A stretch of DNA of 64,000 nt from SG8-4 sp964598225 (GCA_964598225.1 CAZRBG010000023.1:11483-75482), one strand, 5' to 3'. Shown: positions 36,022 through 45,747, numbered from the stretch's first letter. Notes: generated by a model not told the origin, from the sequence alone. Numbers and translations are program-made.

Positions 36022-37089
36022 TCATTTGAGTATAACTTTACCCGTCCCGGTGGTTATTCTGCCTATTCTGTAAACCTTTTCGCCGAATTTCGTCAGCTTT
36101 CTCGCTATCGAATCGGCAAAATCCTCGGCTACAACGAGCACAAATCCTATCCCCATGTTAAAGACCCTGAACATCTCGGTTTCTTCAACAGGTCCGGCGT
36201 TCTGCAGGAATGTGAAGACGTCATGCCCGGGCCAGCTTGATTTTTTGATTGTAGCGTTGCAGTCCTTCGGGAGCACCCGCGGGATGTTGCCCGCCAGTCC
36301 GCCGCCGGTAATGTGCGCCATGCCGTGGACCACGCGCTTGACCCTGTACTTTGACAGCAGCCTTATCACCGGACGTACGTATATCCGCGTCGGCTCCAGC
36401 AGCACGTCGCCCAGCGCAGCGCCGCCGAGTGCGTCCGGAGTATCGGTCATTTTGAGCTTCTTGCGCTTGAAGCAGATATTGCGTACAAGCGTGTAGCCAT
36501 TGCTGTGAAGTCCGTTCGAGGCAAGGCCGAGAATCACGTCCCCTTTTCTTATCAGCCGGCCTGTAACGATTTTCTGTTTCTCGACGACCCCGACCGCAAA
36601 TCCCGCCATGTCGAAATCGCCCGGGGAATACGTATCCGGCATTTCCGCGGTTTCTCCTCCAATCAATGCACAGTCGGCCTGGCGGCATCCGGCCGCGACT
36701 CCTTTGACAAGCTCGGCAACGAATTGAGGCTCCAGCTTGTGGACGGCCAGATAGTCCAGAAAAAACAAAGGCTCGGCACCCTGAACGAGCATGTCGTTGA
36801 CGCTCATCGCCACCAGATCGATGCCGACGGTGTCAAACTTCTTCATTTGCCCCGCGAGCTGAACCTTGCTCCCGACGCCGTCCGTACAGGCGATGAGGAC
36901 GGGATTCTTATAATTCTTCTTGAAAAGCTTCTCATCGTAATCCAGGCGGAACATCCCGGCAAAGCCTTCTTTCGATTCGATGACTCGCGGACCGAACGTA
37001 CTTACAACCGCCGAGTATATTTGCCGGACCATCTGGTCGTTGGCGTCGATGCTGACTCCGGACTGTTCGTAGCTGATGTGTTTAGCCAT
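36022..37089 (-). CDS. purM: Phosphoribosylformylglycinamidine cyclo-ligase
   Basis: Makes AIR from FGAM with ATP (fifth step of purine synthesis). 355 residues, normal length. YEQSGVSIDANDQMV, CTDGVGSKVQLAG, DLVAMSVNDMLVQGAEPLFFLDYLA, GGETAEMPDTY and HITGGGLAGNIPR are diagnostic PurM segments. Its ATG abuts the purF stop (TAGATG), so the two are translationally coupled. Confidence 0.97.
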   Translation of the reverse strand: MAKHISYEQSGVSIDANDQMVRQIYSAVVSTFGPRVIESKEGFAGMFRLDYDEKLFKKNYKNPVLIACTDGVGSKVQLAGQMKKFDTVGIDLVAMSVNDMLVQGAEPLFFLDYLAVHKLEPQFVAELVKGVAAGCRQADCALIGGETAEMPDTYSPGDFDMAGFAVGVVEKQKIVTGRLIRKGDVILGLASNGLHSNGYTLVRNICFKRKKLKMTDTPDALGGAALGDVLLEPTRIYVRPVIRLLSKYRVKRVVHGMAHITGGGLAGNIPRVLPKDCNATIKKSSWPGHDVFTFLQNAGPVEETEMFRVFNMGIGFVLVVAEDFADSIARKLTKFGEKVYRIGRITTGTGKVILK

Positions 37090-38526
37090 CTACTCTATTT
37101 CGTCGAACATCTTCAATTGATAATGCTCCATAGCGTACTTGGTCACTGCGATGTCAACGGGAATCTTATACCGGCCGCTCCAGCAGGCCGTGCAGTAATG
37201 ATCTTCCGGCAGGGCGGCGCACTTTAAGAGTCCGTCCAGCGAGGTGTAGCCGACACTATCGACCTCGAGAAATTCCCGTATCTCATCCAGGTCGCGGTTG
37301 TTGGCGAGGAGCTCTTCCACAGTGGGGAAATCGATTCCGTAGTAACAGGCGAATCTGATCGGCGGGCAACTGATCCGCATGTGGATTTCCCTGGCGCCAG
37401 CCTCGCGCAGCGCCCTGATCTTGCCCCTGGTCGTCGTTCCGCGTACGATAGAATCGTCCACCACGACGATCCGTTTGCCTTCCACGACCTCGCGCACCAC
37501 CTGAAGTTTCAGCTTGACCTCCAGCTCTCGCGACCTCTGATCCGGCGAGATAAAGGTCCGGCCCACGTAGTGGCTTCTGACGATTCCCATGTCGAAAGGT
37601 ACCCGGCTCTGCTCGGCGTAGCCTATCGCCGCCGAAGTACCCGAGTCAGGTACGGGGATAACCACTTCGCCGTCTGCGGGGTGTTCCAGGGCGAGTTGTC
37701 TTCCGAGCTTCTTTCGGAACTCGTGCACGTTCTCGTGGAAGATCGTGCTGGTCTGCTTGGCGAAATAAACGTGCTCGAAGATACAGTGCGCGGGGGTAAT
37801 CGTGCCGGGTGTAACGTAGAATCTGCTCGAAAGGCCGTTTTTGTCTAACGTGACGATCTCGCCTGGCTCGACTTCGCGAACGAACCGGGCGCCGACGGCG
37901 TCGAAAGCACATGTTTCGCTGGCTACGACGTAGGCGCCGGTTTCGGTTTGCCCTATACACAGAGGCCGGACTCCATGCGGATCGCGGGCCGCTTCGATGC
38001 GGTCGGAAAATAAAAAGAGCAGGCTAAATGCGCCCTGAAGATGGTTCAAAACGTGACCCAGCGGATCCGGCTTGCTGACGTGCGTCGGCTTTGCGAGCAG
38101 ATGAATGATTACCTCCGTATCACTCGTCGATTTGAAAATGCTGCCGTATGCCTCGTATTCGTCGTGCAGCAGCGATGCATTTATCAGGTTGCCGTTATGC
38201 GCTACCGCCACTTGTCCGCGGGAGTACTCCGCCAGCATCGGCTGACTGTTCACCGCCCGGCTGGCGCCCGTCGTCGAATACCGAACATGCCCGATAGCGA
38301 CGGGATTGGCCAGCTTCTCGAAAATCTGCCTGCCGGAACGAAAGACCCTGCTGACCGTGCCCATGCCGGTATAGCACTGAATTGTCTCGCCGTTGCTGGA
38401 TGCTATTCCCGCCGACTCCTGCCCTCGGTGCTGGAGGCTGTGCAGGCCGAAATAAGTCTTCTTGACTGCGTCTTCGTCGCCGAAAATGCCGAAAAGACCG
38501 CAATATTCTTTCTTGTCCGATCCCAT
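37090..38526 (-). CDS. purF: Amidophosphoribosyltransferase
   Basis: First committed enzyme of purine synthesis, moving glutamine ammonia to PRPP. 478 residues. A short propeptide (MGSDKKEY) precedes Cys9-GLFGIFG, so the enzyme should be matured by cleavage to expose the nucleophile. LQHRGQESAG, VAHNGNL and STSDTEVI complete the glutaminase site, and IVVVDDSIVRGTTTRG is the PRPP loop. Cys residues at AHCIFEH, FACYYG and CTACW fit the Bacillus-type 4Fe-4S site. It is first in the block purF, purM, PurF paralogue, membrane protein. Confidence 0.97.
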   Translation of the reverse strand: MGSDKKEYCGLFGIFGDEDAVKKTYFGLHSLQHRGQESAGIASSNGETIQCYTGMGTVSRVFRSGRQIFEKLANPVAIGHVRYSTTGASRAVNSQPMLAEYSRGQVAVAHNGNLINASLLHDEYEAYGSIFKSTSDTEVIIHLLAKPTHVSKPDPLGHVLNHLQGAFSLLFLFSDRIEAARDPHGVRPLCIGQTETGAYVVASETCAFDAVGARFVREVEPGEIVTLDKNGLSSRFYVTPGTITPAHCIFEHVYFAKQTSTIFHENVHEFRKKLGRQLALEHPADGEVVIPVPDSGTSAAIGYAEQSRVPFDMGIVRSHYVGRTFISPDQRSRELEVKLKLQVVREVVEGKRIVVVDDSIVRGTTTRGKIRALREAGAREIHMRISCPPIRFACYYGIDFPTVEELLANNRDLDEIREFLEVDSVGYTSLDGLLKCAALPEDHYCTACWSGRYKIPVDIAVTKYAMEHYQLKMFDEIE

Positions 38527-38663
38527 ATTAATCCGAAAAAACTAATCTTTCATAAGTTTCCGCCCATCGAGAATCGGGCGGACAACTCGAAGTGAATTCT
38601 GCCAACAATCGCCTATTTAAAGACCCAGAAGCGAATCATATCAAATCGGCGTGGAATTTGAAA

Positions 38664-38677
38664 TTTGAAATTTCAAA
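38664..38677. repeat. Short A+T palindrome just after the thioesterase gene
   Basis: TTTGAAATTTCAAA, the same core as the in-frame insertion at 8135-8150. It sits two bases from the stop codon of the thioesterase gene and within a longer run of aaattt repeats. Confidence 0.6.
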
Positions 38678-38678
38678 A

Positions 38679-39104
38679 TTAAGCTTCTTTCTGCGATTCG
38701 GGGTACATAAATTCGGGCACTCTTCGAATCTTTCCTTCCGAGTTCACGCACGCCAGGGTGGTTTCTCCCTCGGCGGCGACTATCCCGGCGCTGCCAGTAA
38801 GCTTATAGGTATGATCGACCCTGCTTGCGGTTACCCGGGAGCACGTGGTTTTTAGATTAAGACGCTCATCATAAAATACGGGCCGGCGATACTTGATGTT
38901 CAGACGGGCTACGACGAAAAACACGCCGGCCTCTTCGAGGTCCTTGTACGCCAGGCCGTTGGCCCGCAGAAGCTCGGTCCGGCCCATCTCGAACCACACC
39001 GGATAAACGCTGTGATGCACCACTCCGCCCTTGTCGGTCTCGGCATACCGCGGCACGACGGTTATCGTATGACTGTCAATACTGATTCTTTCCGGAAAAT
39101 CCAT
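38679..39104 (-). CDS. Hotdog-fold acyl-CoA thioesterase (4HBT/YbgC type)
   Basis: 141 residues, the usual length for the family. YAETDKGGVVHHSVYPVWFEMGRTELLR matches the motif in which the Asp of TDxxGVVxH is catalytic, and VVARLNIKYRRPVFYDERLNLKT is the following strand pair. It hydrolyses acyl-CoA thioesters, often associated with the envelope Tol-Pal system, but no tol or pal gene is nearby. Confidence 0.88.
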   Translation of the reverse strand: MDFPERISIDSHTITVVPRYAETDKGGVVHHSVYPVWFEMGRTELLRANGLAYKDLEEAGVFFVVARLNIKYRRPVFYDERLNLKTTCSRVTASRVDHTYKLTGSAGIVAAEGETTLACVNSEGKIRRVPEFMYPESQKEA

Positions 39105-39166
39105 CTGAAATCTCGATTATTAAATCTCAAATCTTAGATAGTATGGCAACAGTTTTTGATGACGTA

Positions 39167-40546
39167 TTATTGCATCCAATGCTTTTCTATCTCCTCCAGC
39201 GTTTTGCCCTTGGTTTCGGGAACGAATCGCCAGACGAAGGCCAGCAGAACGACGCAGAAGCCGCCGTAGAGCCAGAATGGGAAGGCGTGACGGAGCTTGT
39301 CGATGAGCCATGCGTTCTCGTCCATCATGGGAAACGTCTGAGAGATGATGTAATTTGCGACCCACAGGCACACGGTAGCAATCGCCATCGCTCTGCCGCG
39401 AATCCGTGTGGGGAATATCTCCGACAAAATTACCCAGGTTACCGGCCCGACCGACAGGGCGAAGCAGGCGATGTAGCCGAGAATGAACAGCAGCAGCCAC
39501 AGTTCCGTTCTATCAAAGTACGCCGCCAGCCCCATCGCCAGCAGCGCCAGGCCCATCCCGGCAGAGCCGACCATCATCAAAGGCTTGCGGCCCCATCGAT
39601 CCACCGTCCAGATGGCGAGTATTGTGAAACTGAGGTTCACCGCCCCTACTATCACAGTCTGAAGGAGTGCGGCGTTTGTCTCCGACCCCATTTTTTTGAA
39701 AATTTCCGTGCCGAAGTACAAAAAGACGTTGATTCCCGTAACCTGCTGCAGGACCGCAAGCACGATCCCGATTACCAGTACGATTTTCATGCCCGGCTGA
39801 AATAACTGCCTGATCGAACCGCTTTCGTGAGCGATGGCGTCCTTGATCTCGATCAGCTCGGCATCGGCGTAGGCCGGCCCGTCGACGCGAGCCAGAATCT
39901 CCCGGGCCTCGTCGCTGCGTTTTTGCTTGGCCAGCCAGCGGGGGCTTTCCGGCACGAAGAAAAGCAGTACGAGCAACAACAGCGCCGGCAATGACTCCGA
40001 GCCGAACATCCATCTCCAGCCGAACTGTTCGTTCCACGCCGCATCGCCCTGCCCGGCGATAAAGTAATTTGCGAAATAGACGACCAGAAATCCGGTCACG
40101 ATAGCGAATTGATTGACCGAGACCATGCGCCCCCTGATTTCGGCCGGACTTATCTCAGCGATATACATCGGGGCCGACAGCGCCGCCGCTCCGACGCCGA
40201 CTCCGCCGACCATGCGAAAAATGATGAAGGTTGTGATATGTCTGGGCAACGCCGTTCCGATGGCCGAGATAAAGAAAAGGATCGCCGAGACTATGAGCAC
40301 TTTCTTCCGGCCCAGCCGGTCGCTGAGCACGCCGGCAAAAGCGGCACCGAGCGCGCAGCCGAGAAGCGCGCAGCCGGTAGCCCAGCCCTCAGCGCGGGCG
40401 CTGAGTTCAAAATGTTCCTTCAGCGGCCCGATAGCCCCGTTGATGACGCCGGTGTCGTAGCCGAACAGCAGGCCGCCGAGAGCGGCCACCAGACAAACCA
40501 GCAGTACGTAGGCCCTGCTACCCGTTTCCGATTGTCTATCGACCAT
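39167..40546 (-). CDS. Sugar porter (MFS, XylE/GalP type)
   Basis: 459 residues, 12 membrane segments. GGLLFGYDTGVINGAIG, GVLSDRLGRKKVL, PMYIAEISPAEIRGR, PESPRWLAKQ, DRWGRKPLM and the terminal PETKGKTLEEIE are all classic sugar-porter motifs. It probably symports a hexose or pentose with H+. It is downstream of the GH2 and URO-D-family genes on the same strand, separated from GH2 by a nested palindromic element. Confidence 0.94.
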   Translation of the reverse strand: MVDRQSETGSRAYVLLVCLVAALGGLLFGYDTGVINGAIGPLKEHFELSARAEGWATGCALLGCALGAAFAGVLSDRLGRKKVLIVSAILFFISAIGTALPRHITTFIIFRMVGGVGVGAAALSAPMYIAEISPAEIRGRMVSVNQFAIVTGFLVVYFANYFIAGQGDAAWNEQFGWRWMFGSESLPALLLLVLLFFVPESPRWLAKQKRSDEAREILARVDGPAYADAELIEIKDAIAHESGSIRQLFQPGMKIVLVIGIVLAVLQQVTGINVFLYFGTEIFKKMGSETNAALLQTVIVGAVNLSFTILAIWTVDRWGRKPLMMVGSAGMGLALLAMGLAAYFDRTELWLLLFILGYIACFALSVGPVTWVILSEIFPTRIRGRAMAIATVCLWVANYIISQTFPMMDENAWLIDKLRHAFPFWLYGGFCVVLLAFVWRFVPETKGKTLEEIEKHWMQ

Positions 40547-40565
40547 TTACAATCCTCTGTCTATT

Positions 40566-40694
40566 AGAGTGTGTGTGAGAAGTCGTCTTGTCGTAGCGGG
40601 GGCGTCTCGCCCTTGTTCGAGGCCGGGACGGCCTCGGGACGCAAGGGCGAGACGCCCTCGCCACGGTATTCGTGTTACTTCTCATACACACTCT
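40566..40694. repeat. Nested palindromic MITE-like element between GH2 and sugar porter
   Basis: Outer ends AGAGTGTGTGTGAGAAGT (40566-40583) and ACTTCTCATACACACTCT (40677-40694) are inverted copies with one mismatch. Inside, GGGCGTCTCGCCCTTG pairs with CAAGGGCGAGACGCCC, and the centre GGCCGGGACGGCC is again self-complementary. No coding frame. Confidence 0.88.
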
Positions 40695-40723
40695 TGCTAC
40701 CTTTTCTAAACGATGTTCTTTGG

Positions 40724-42901
40724 TTAATCGGCCGGCGTAATCTTGAAATCCCGCAGGCTTCGGACTTTGTTGCCTTCGCGTGTGACCAGTTCGGCGACAA
40801 GCTCGTACTGTCCTTCTTCCTGCGGAAACTCCTGGTCGAAGGTCAGTATTTCTCTTTCGAGCGAAGCGACTTCGCAATTCCTGTTCTGTTCACTGACCAC
40901 CTCGGAGTCTTTTTGAATGGTAATGCGAATATTCCCTTTCCACGTTCGATACAGGTCGTTTATGACGAATATCTTGATTTCCTGCGTTGTGCCGGCGGCA
41001 ACCTCGTTCTGCCAGAAGTCGATCATCAGACCCACGGGTGAAAAAGCATCTCGGACATACTTCTCGAAGTGCGGCTCGAACGTCAACTTCTCCAGATCGA
41101 TGAAATGGTCGCTCGTGGCGCCGCCCTCCGGCCTGGGTTTATCTCCGGCGCGGGAGTAGCCTAGTCCGCAGAAATGCAGCACCCCGGCGCACTCGCGATG
41201 GCAGCGCCAGAACTCGGTCAGGGCGGCAAGATACTTCGCATACAGCGTCCGTCGCTGCTCCGTCGTGGAATCCGGTCCCAGCAGCTTCTCGTACACTTTT
41301 TCCGTCAGGCAGGTGGGTGTGCCGTCGCGATTCAGCCAGAGCCAGGCGTACTCGTTGTTGATGATGGGCAAGTCGAACTTACGCTGAGCGCCCCGCAGGC
41401 GGGGAATGCCGGATATGTTTGCCATGCTCTCAAGACCGTTAAAGTCCGATCCGCCCCAGGACGGATTGTAGAACTTAATGAACAGGTATGGATGAGACTC
41501 AACGCAATCGGACTTACTCTGCGGCTCGGCCCAGCCGTTATCCCAGGGCCGCTTGGACAAATCCAGGTCTCTCACCGCCCGGATTGCCTCGCCCGTCTCA
41601 TCTGTGACGCTTTCATTTTGCGCATCCCAGATTACCACGCACGGATGATTCCATCGCTCGCGCATCCACTCTTTGTATTCGGGTATGATCTTTTCGCTGA
41701 CGGGGTCTTCGGGCGCCTTGCTGAGCAGCCAGATGGGGAATTCATCCTGAATCAGAAATCCCTCCTCGTCGGCGATTTCGTACCACATTTCCGGCGGAAA
41801 GCCGATACAGTAGCGAATCGAGTTCCAGTGCATGCTCTTGAACTTGCGATGTAGCCTGCGAACCCAGTCTTCTCGCCAGGGTTTGTCGCCGCGTTCGGCG
41901 TCCTCGAAGAAACGATACGCGCATACGTTTGTGCCGCGCATGTAGTAGGGTTGTTCGTTCAGATAGGCCCGGCCCGATTCGGCGTCGAATCGGAACGACC
42001 GCATACCGAAGCGGGTGTGAACCTCGTCGCCTTCTGTTCGCAGCATCAGCTCGTACAGGAACGGATCTTCCGGCGTCCACAGGTGAGTTCGTGCAATCGG
42101 AATATCGAACGTAACGGTTCTTGCGCCGCCGATAGCAGCTCCCGCCAGGCCCATAGCGCCGCTGCGAACTGAATTGCCCGATTCGGCCTCTGTCAAACTG
42201 AAGTGGATGTGCAGCCCCTGAGCGTCAGGATCGATGTTTTCGATCTCAGCGACCACCTTGACTCTGCCGCTTATTATATCCGGCACCGTCTGGATATTGG
42301 CAATGTGCGGCGAACCGGTGAGGATCAGCTCCACAGAGTCGTATATGCCGGGTATATACAGGTACTTCTCGAAGTCCCAGCCGGTCGGCATACCTTCCGG
42401 CAGTGATTCGCGGTCGGCCCCGACTCGCACGATCAATTCGTTCCGCTGCCCCGAGCCTTTGAGCAGGCCCTTGACATTCAACAGGGCCGGAGTGAAGCAG
42501 GGCAGATGCTCGCCGACCACCGAGCCGTTGAGAAAGACTTTCGTGCCGTATTTGGCCTTATAGATTTTCAGAATCGCAACATCCGGCACCGGGACATCCA
42601 CTTCAAACGTCCGGCGATACCAGAACGCCTGTCTTCTCTCGCTCTTTTTGCCCACTTCCTCGAAGGCGGGCTCGGCCATATCGAGCAAGCCCGGCACGGG
42701 GACTTTGCGATCTGAACTCTCCGGAGCCGAATCCATCGAGCCCTGGGCGATCTCCCACATGCCGTTCAAGTTTACAACTGTCCTTTTGCCTGGACGGACT
42801 GGTTCAGCCGTTGTTTCTGTGGGTGTTTTCTGTTCGGGCGAACAACCGGACCAAACGAGTAATGCAATCACAACACAGACCAAGAATGAGCGCTTACGCA
42901 T
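40724..42901 (-). CDS. Glycoside hydrolase family 2 lipoprotein
   Basis: 725 residues from the ATG at 42901, which has GAAAGGAG upstream; the longer frame start is not needed. A lipobox WSGC places it on a membrane. Residues about 40-190 form the GH2 sugar-binding sandwich (FWYRRTFEVDVP, KVFLNGSVVGEH), followed by an immunoglobulin-like domain and the barrel (MRGTNVCAYRFFEDAERG, NSIRYCIGFPPEMWYEIADEEGF). WDAQNES gives acid/base Glu430. Exo-acting on beta-linked sugars is likely. It lies 44 bases after the URO-D-family gene. Confidence 0.88.
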   Translation of the reverse strand: MRKRSFLVCVVIALLVWSGCSPEQKTPTETTAEPVRPGKRTVVNLNGMWEIAQGSMDSAPESSDRKVPVPGLLDMAEPAFEEVGKKSERRQAFWYRRTFEVDVPVPDVAILKIYKAKYGTKVFLNGSVVGEHLPCFTPALLNVKGLLKGSGQRNELIVRVGADRESLPEGMPTGWDFEKYLYIPGIYDSVELILTGSPHIANIQTVPDIISGRVKVVAEIENIDPDAQGLHIHFSLTEAESGNSVRSGAMGLAGAAIGGARTVTFDIPIARTHLWTPEDPFLYELMLRTEGDEVHTRFGMRSFRFDAESGRAYLNEQPYYMRGTNVCAYRFFEDAERGDKPWREDWVRRLHRKFKSMHWNSIRYCIGFPPEMWYEIADEEGFLIQDEFPIWLLSKAPEDPVSEKIIPEYKEWMRERWNHPCVVIWDAQNESVTDETGEAIRAVRDLDLSKRPWDNGWAEPQSKSDCVESHPYLFIKFYNPSWGGSDFNGLESMANISGIPRLRGAQRKFDLPIINNEYAWLWLNRDGTPTCLTEKVYEKLLGPDSTTEQRRTLYAKYLAALTEFWRCHRECAGVLHFCGLGYSRAGDKPRPEGGATSDHFIDLEKLTFEPHFEKYVRDAFSPVGLMIDFWQNEVAAGTTQEIKIFVINDLYRTWKGNIRITIQKDSEVVSEQNRNCEVASLEREILTFDQEFPQEEGQYELVAELVTREGNKVRSLRDFKITPAD

Positions 42902-42945
42902 TTGCGCAACTCCTTTCTCGTCGATCGACATACTAAATGCAAATT

Positions 42946-44253
42946 TTACGTCCCGGATTTTGCCTTCACGTCTCTGCCCAACGCCTCGAACATTGCCAGC
43001 ACGTTTTCGGTCGGCGTATTACACTGGATGTTGTGAATGGTGGCGAAGACAAAACCATTCTTACTGTTGAATATCCGAACGCGCTCGGCAACCTGCTCGC
43101 GCACCTGGTCGGGCTCGCCGAACGGCAGCGTTTTCTGCGTATCGATCCCTCCGCCCCAGAAGACTATTCGTCCGCCATATTTGTCAACGAGCCTCTGTGG
43201 GTCCATACCTTTCGCTGAGGTCTGAATGGGATTTAGAATGTCGAAGCCCGCTTCTATGAATCCTTCGATCAAAGGCTCGCAGCCGCCGCAGCAGTGCTTC
43301 ATTGTCTTCCATTTCGTGTTGGCGTGAATCCAGTCGTTCAGCTTCTTGCTGTACGGCTGGTAAAGCTCGCGGTAGGTATCGAGACTACAGAACAGAGTAT
43401 TCTGTGCGGCCAGGTCCGTCCCGTCGAGCCATACCGCACTCAGTCTGTTGCCGACGGCCTGGTGAATCATCTTGAGATTCTCAATTGCGATTTCCGCCTG
43501 GCCCGCGAACACCTCCTTGATATACTCTCTTCGAGAAACGGTGCTTATATACCACTCTTCGATATCGCGAATTCCTTTCGGGTGCTTGAGAAACGCCGCC
43601 GGCACCAGCGCGATGTCGCCGAAAGCCGTGCCGGGCAGGCCGGTCGTGATCGCCAGGTCCGTATTTTCATAAAGGTCGCGCGCCCGCTGTTCGCAGAGTT
43701 TCAGATCCTCCTCGCTGAGAAGGGAAAAATCCTCCAGATTATCTTCGGGATTCAATCTGGAATCATCAACAGGCTCCTGCCGAATAATGTCATCGAAGTA
43801 GAATCCGCCTTTCGGCATACGCCCCGACGGCGGTACCGACTTATCACCTTGCGGATACTGAACAATATCGCCGTCGGGTTCGGGCTCGGTGTTGAATTTT
43901 CCCGCGACGAGGACGTCTGTGCCGTCGAAAGTCCTCCACGGCTTCCAGTCGGCATTGGCAAATCCAAAATGGTTCTTCGGCCCCGGCAGATTCACGGTGT
44001 CGATGGCCAGCACCTGTTGCAGGTCGGCGGCAACCTCACCCAGCATTTGGTACGGCTCGGTCACCGTAACACGGGCGCCCGGCTTGTCAAGGCCGAGAGC
44101 CCGGCGCAGATTGGCGATTACGCTGACGTGCGCCCCAGTGCCGAGCGTTCCGCCCAGATCGACCGGAACCCGGTCCACCTGTTCGTAATTCAGAGCTTTT
44201 CGCACCCGCTCTCGTGAAGTTATAGATGAACTTTTGCCGGGGTTGTCGCCCAT
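42946..44253 (-). CDS. Uroporphyrinogen-decarboxylase-family protein
   Basis: 435 residues. SRERVRKALNYEQVDRVPVDLGG, LGEVAADLQQVLAIDTVNLPGP, MKHCCGGCEPLIEGFIEAGFDILNPIQTSAKGMDP and the VFWGGGIDTQKTLPFGEPDQV end match the URO-D/MtaA superfamily, which includes corrinoid-dependent methyltransferases. A His-Cys-Cys near the barrel top could bind zinc. It is longer than true HemE (about 350) and lies with GH2 and a sugar porter, so a role in haem is unlikely; in such loci it may demethylate sugars or aromatics. GGAG precedes the ATG. Confidence 0.82.
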   Translation of the reverse strand: MGDNPGKSSSITSRERVRKALNYEQVDRVPVDLGGTLGTGAHVSVIANLRRALGLDKPGARVTVTEPYQMLGEVAADLQQVLAIDTVNLPGPKNHFGFANADWKPWRTFDGTDVLVAGKFNTEPEPDGDIVQYPQGDKSVPPSGRMPKGGFYFDDIIRQEPVDDSRLNPEDNLEDFSLLSEEDLKLCEQRARDLYENTDLAITTGLPGTAFGDIALVPAAFLKHPKGIRDIEEWYISTVSRREYIKEVFAGQAEIAIENLKMIHQAVGNRLSAVWLDGTDLAAQNTLFCSLDTYRELYQPYSKKLNDWIHANTKWKTMKHCCGGCEPLIEGFIEAGFDILNPIQTSAKGMDPQRLVDKYGGRIVFWGGGIDTQKTLPFGEPDQVREQVAERVRIFNSKNGFVFATIHNIQCNTPTENVLAMFEALGRDVKAKSGT

Positions 44254-44414
44254 AACTAATCTCCATCAAAAATCTGCATTCCACGTTCCTGACGGCCGGC
44301 ATTCTACCACCTACCAGGCGACATTACAAACGTTGTATTGGCGGCCAATAACCCGGAATTTGTGCAAGAGCCTTCTCAAGTATCCCGGCGACATGGACGA
44401 TGACAATAAGTTGC

Positions 44415-44443
44415 TTGACATTATGGTCGATTTCTGAGATAAT
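44415..44443 (+). promoter_or_regulatory. Strong sigma70-type promoter of the PPIase gene
   Basis: TTGACA (44415-44420), 17-base spacer, GATAAT (44438-44443). One mismatch in total. The start near 44450 gives a leader of about 57 bases. Confidence 0.72.
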
Positions 44444-44506
44444 AATTAAGATCAAATCAGGATGTAGGGGCCTTTTTAGAATTTAACCCTCGAAAGGACA
44501 TAAATT

Positions 44507-45568
44507 ATGCGAAATTGGATATTTAGTGTGGGTTTGTTAGTCTGTTTTGTGGCTTTGACAGTCTTTTTCTGCCCAGGCTGCGGGTCCGAGGATCCTAACA
44601 GATCGAGCATCGACAAATCTGAGCCGAACGCTGTCGCCGAGCCTGAGGTCGAGCCTGATACCCAGGGTGTCGCCGCTATTGTAAACGGCGTAAAAATCCT
44701 CGAAAGTGACGTCGAGAAGGTTATCAGGCCCAACCTTGACAAGCTTGCCGAGAAGACCAAGAACGCACCGGCCGGAACCGCTGAGAGCTATGCCGAGCAG
44801 TTCAGGCAATTGGCGCTGGAACAACTGATACGAAGAACTTTGCTCGACGAAAAGATACGCGAGGCAAAGATAGTAATCCCCGACCAGACGGTGAGGAGCC
44901 ATATCCAGGAGATGGCTTCGGCACAAGGGATGACGGTCGCTGCTTTCGCCGAGGCCATGAAGCGGCAGGGCCGTACTATGGAGGACATAAAGAGGGAAGT
45001 ACGCGCCGGGCTTGCCCGCAATCAGTTTATGGAACGTATATGGGAGGGCAAGATCGACGTCAGCGAACAAGAAGTGAGGAAGTACTACGAAGAAAACACC
45101 GAAGAATTCAACGTGCCCGAGTTGGTCAGGGCCAGTCATATTTTAATAACGCCCGAGACCGTCGGCGATCCGAACTCAATGGCAAAGGCCAGAGCAAAAG
45201 CCGAGGAACTACTGGCCGAACTCAAAGCAGGAGTCGATTTTGCCGAACTGGCTAAAGCTCATTCGGACTGCCCTTCGGCCTCGGGTGGCGGCGATCTGGG
45301 TTTCTTTCCCCGTGGAAAAACGACTCCGCCTTTCGAGAAAGCGGCCTTCGGGCTTAAGGTCGGCCAAATCAGCGACGTCGTAGAGACTGATTACGGATTG
45401 CACATCATTAAAGTTACCGACCGAAAGGAACCGAGCACCATAACATTCGAGCAGGCCAAAGAGCAGATAATAGAGAAGCTCACCGAAGAAAAGCAGCTCG
45501 AACTTGCCAATGATTATCTTGAAAAGCTCAAGGCCGAGGCGGAAATTGTCTATCCGTCAGAATCGTAA
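44507..45568 (+). CDS. SurA/PpiC-type peptidyl-prolyl isomerase lipoprotein
   Basis: Periplasmic folding helper of 353 residues. A leader ends in CPGC, a lipobox with Cys25. Residues about 55-180 form the SurA-N-like helical chaperone domain (VNGVKILESDVEKVI, EQLIRRTLLDEKI). About 200-310 is a parvulin domain: VRASHILI, DFAELAKAHSDCPSASGGGDLGFFPRG, FEKAAFGLKVGQISDVVETDYGLHIIKV. A short charged helix follows. AAAGGA precedes the ATG. It is convergent with nagB, with palindromic repeats in between. Confidence 0.93.
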   Translation: MRNWIFSVGLLVCFVALTVFFCPGCGSEDPNRSSIDKSEPNAVAEPEVEPDTQGVAAIVNGVKILESDVEKVIRPNLDKLAEKTKNAPAGTAESYAEQFRQLALEQLIRRTLLDEKIREAKIVIPDQTVRSHIQEMASAQGMTVAAFAEAMKRQGRTMEDIKREVRAGLARNQFMERIWEGKIDVSEQEVRKYYEENTEEFNVPELVRASHILITPETVGDPNSMAKARAKAEELLAELKAGVDFAELAKAHSDCPSASGGGDLGFFPRGKTTPPFEKAAFGLKVGQISDVVETDYGLHIIKVTDRKEPSTITFEQAKEQIIEKLTEEKQLELANDYLEKLKAEAEIVYPSES

Positions 45569-45669
45569 GGCGCAAATATTACGCGACCTTGTTACGGTCT
45601 GCAATTAACCAGAAAAGAACCAGCCCCGTGTAGCGAGTGTGCTTCATGGTTATGGTTCCAGTGCGGACT

Positions 45670-45737
45670 GTCATTCCTGCGAAGGCAGGAACCCAGATGC
45701 TCGCGAACAAATGGATTCCTGCCTTCGCAGGAATGAC
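45670..45737. repeat. Palindromic repeat, GTCATTCCTGCGAAGG family, copy 2
   Basis: GTCATTCCTGCGAAGGCAGG at the left and ATTCCTGCCTTCGCAGGAAT at the right form a long hairpin. It lies in the convergent gap between the PPIase and nagB genes, like copy 1. Confidence 0.88.
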
Positions 45738-45747
45738 AATAACCTAC

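Noticed and set aside
38592..38678. Small gene between purF and the thioesterase
   Set aside because: Low-complexity aaattt repeats and no ribosome site or conserved sequence.
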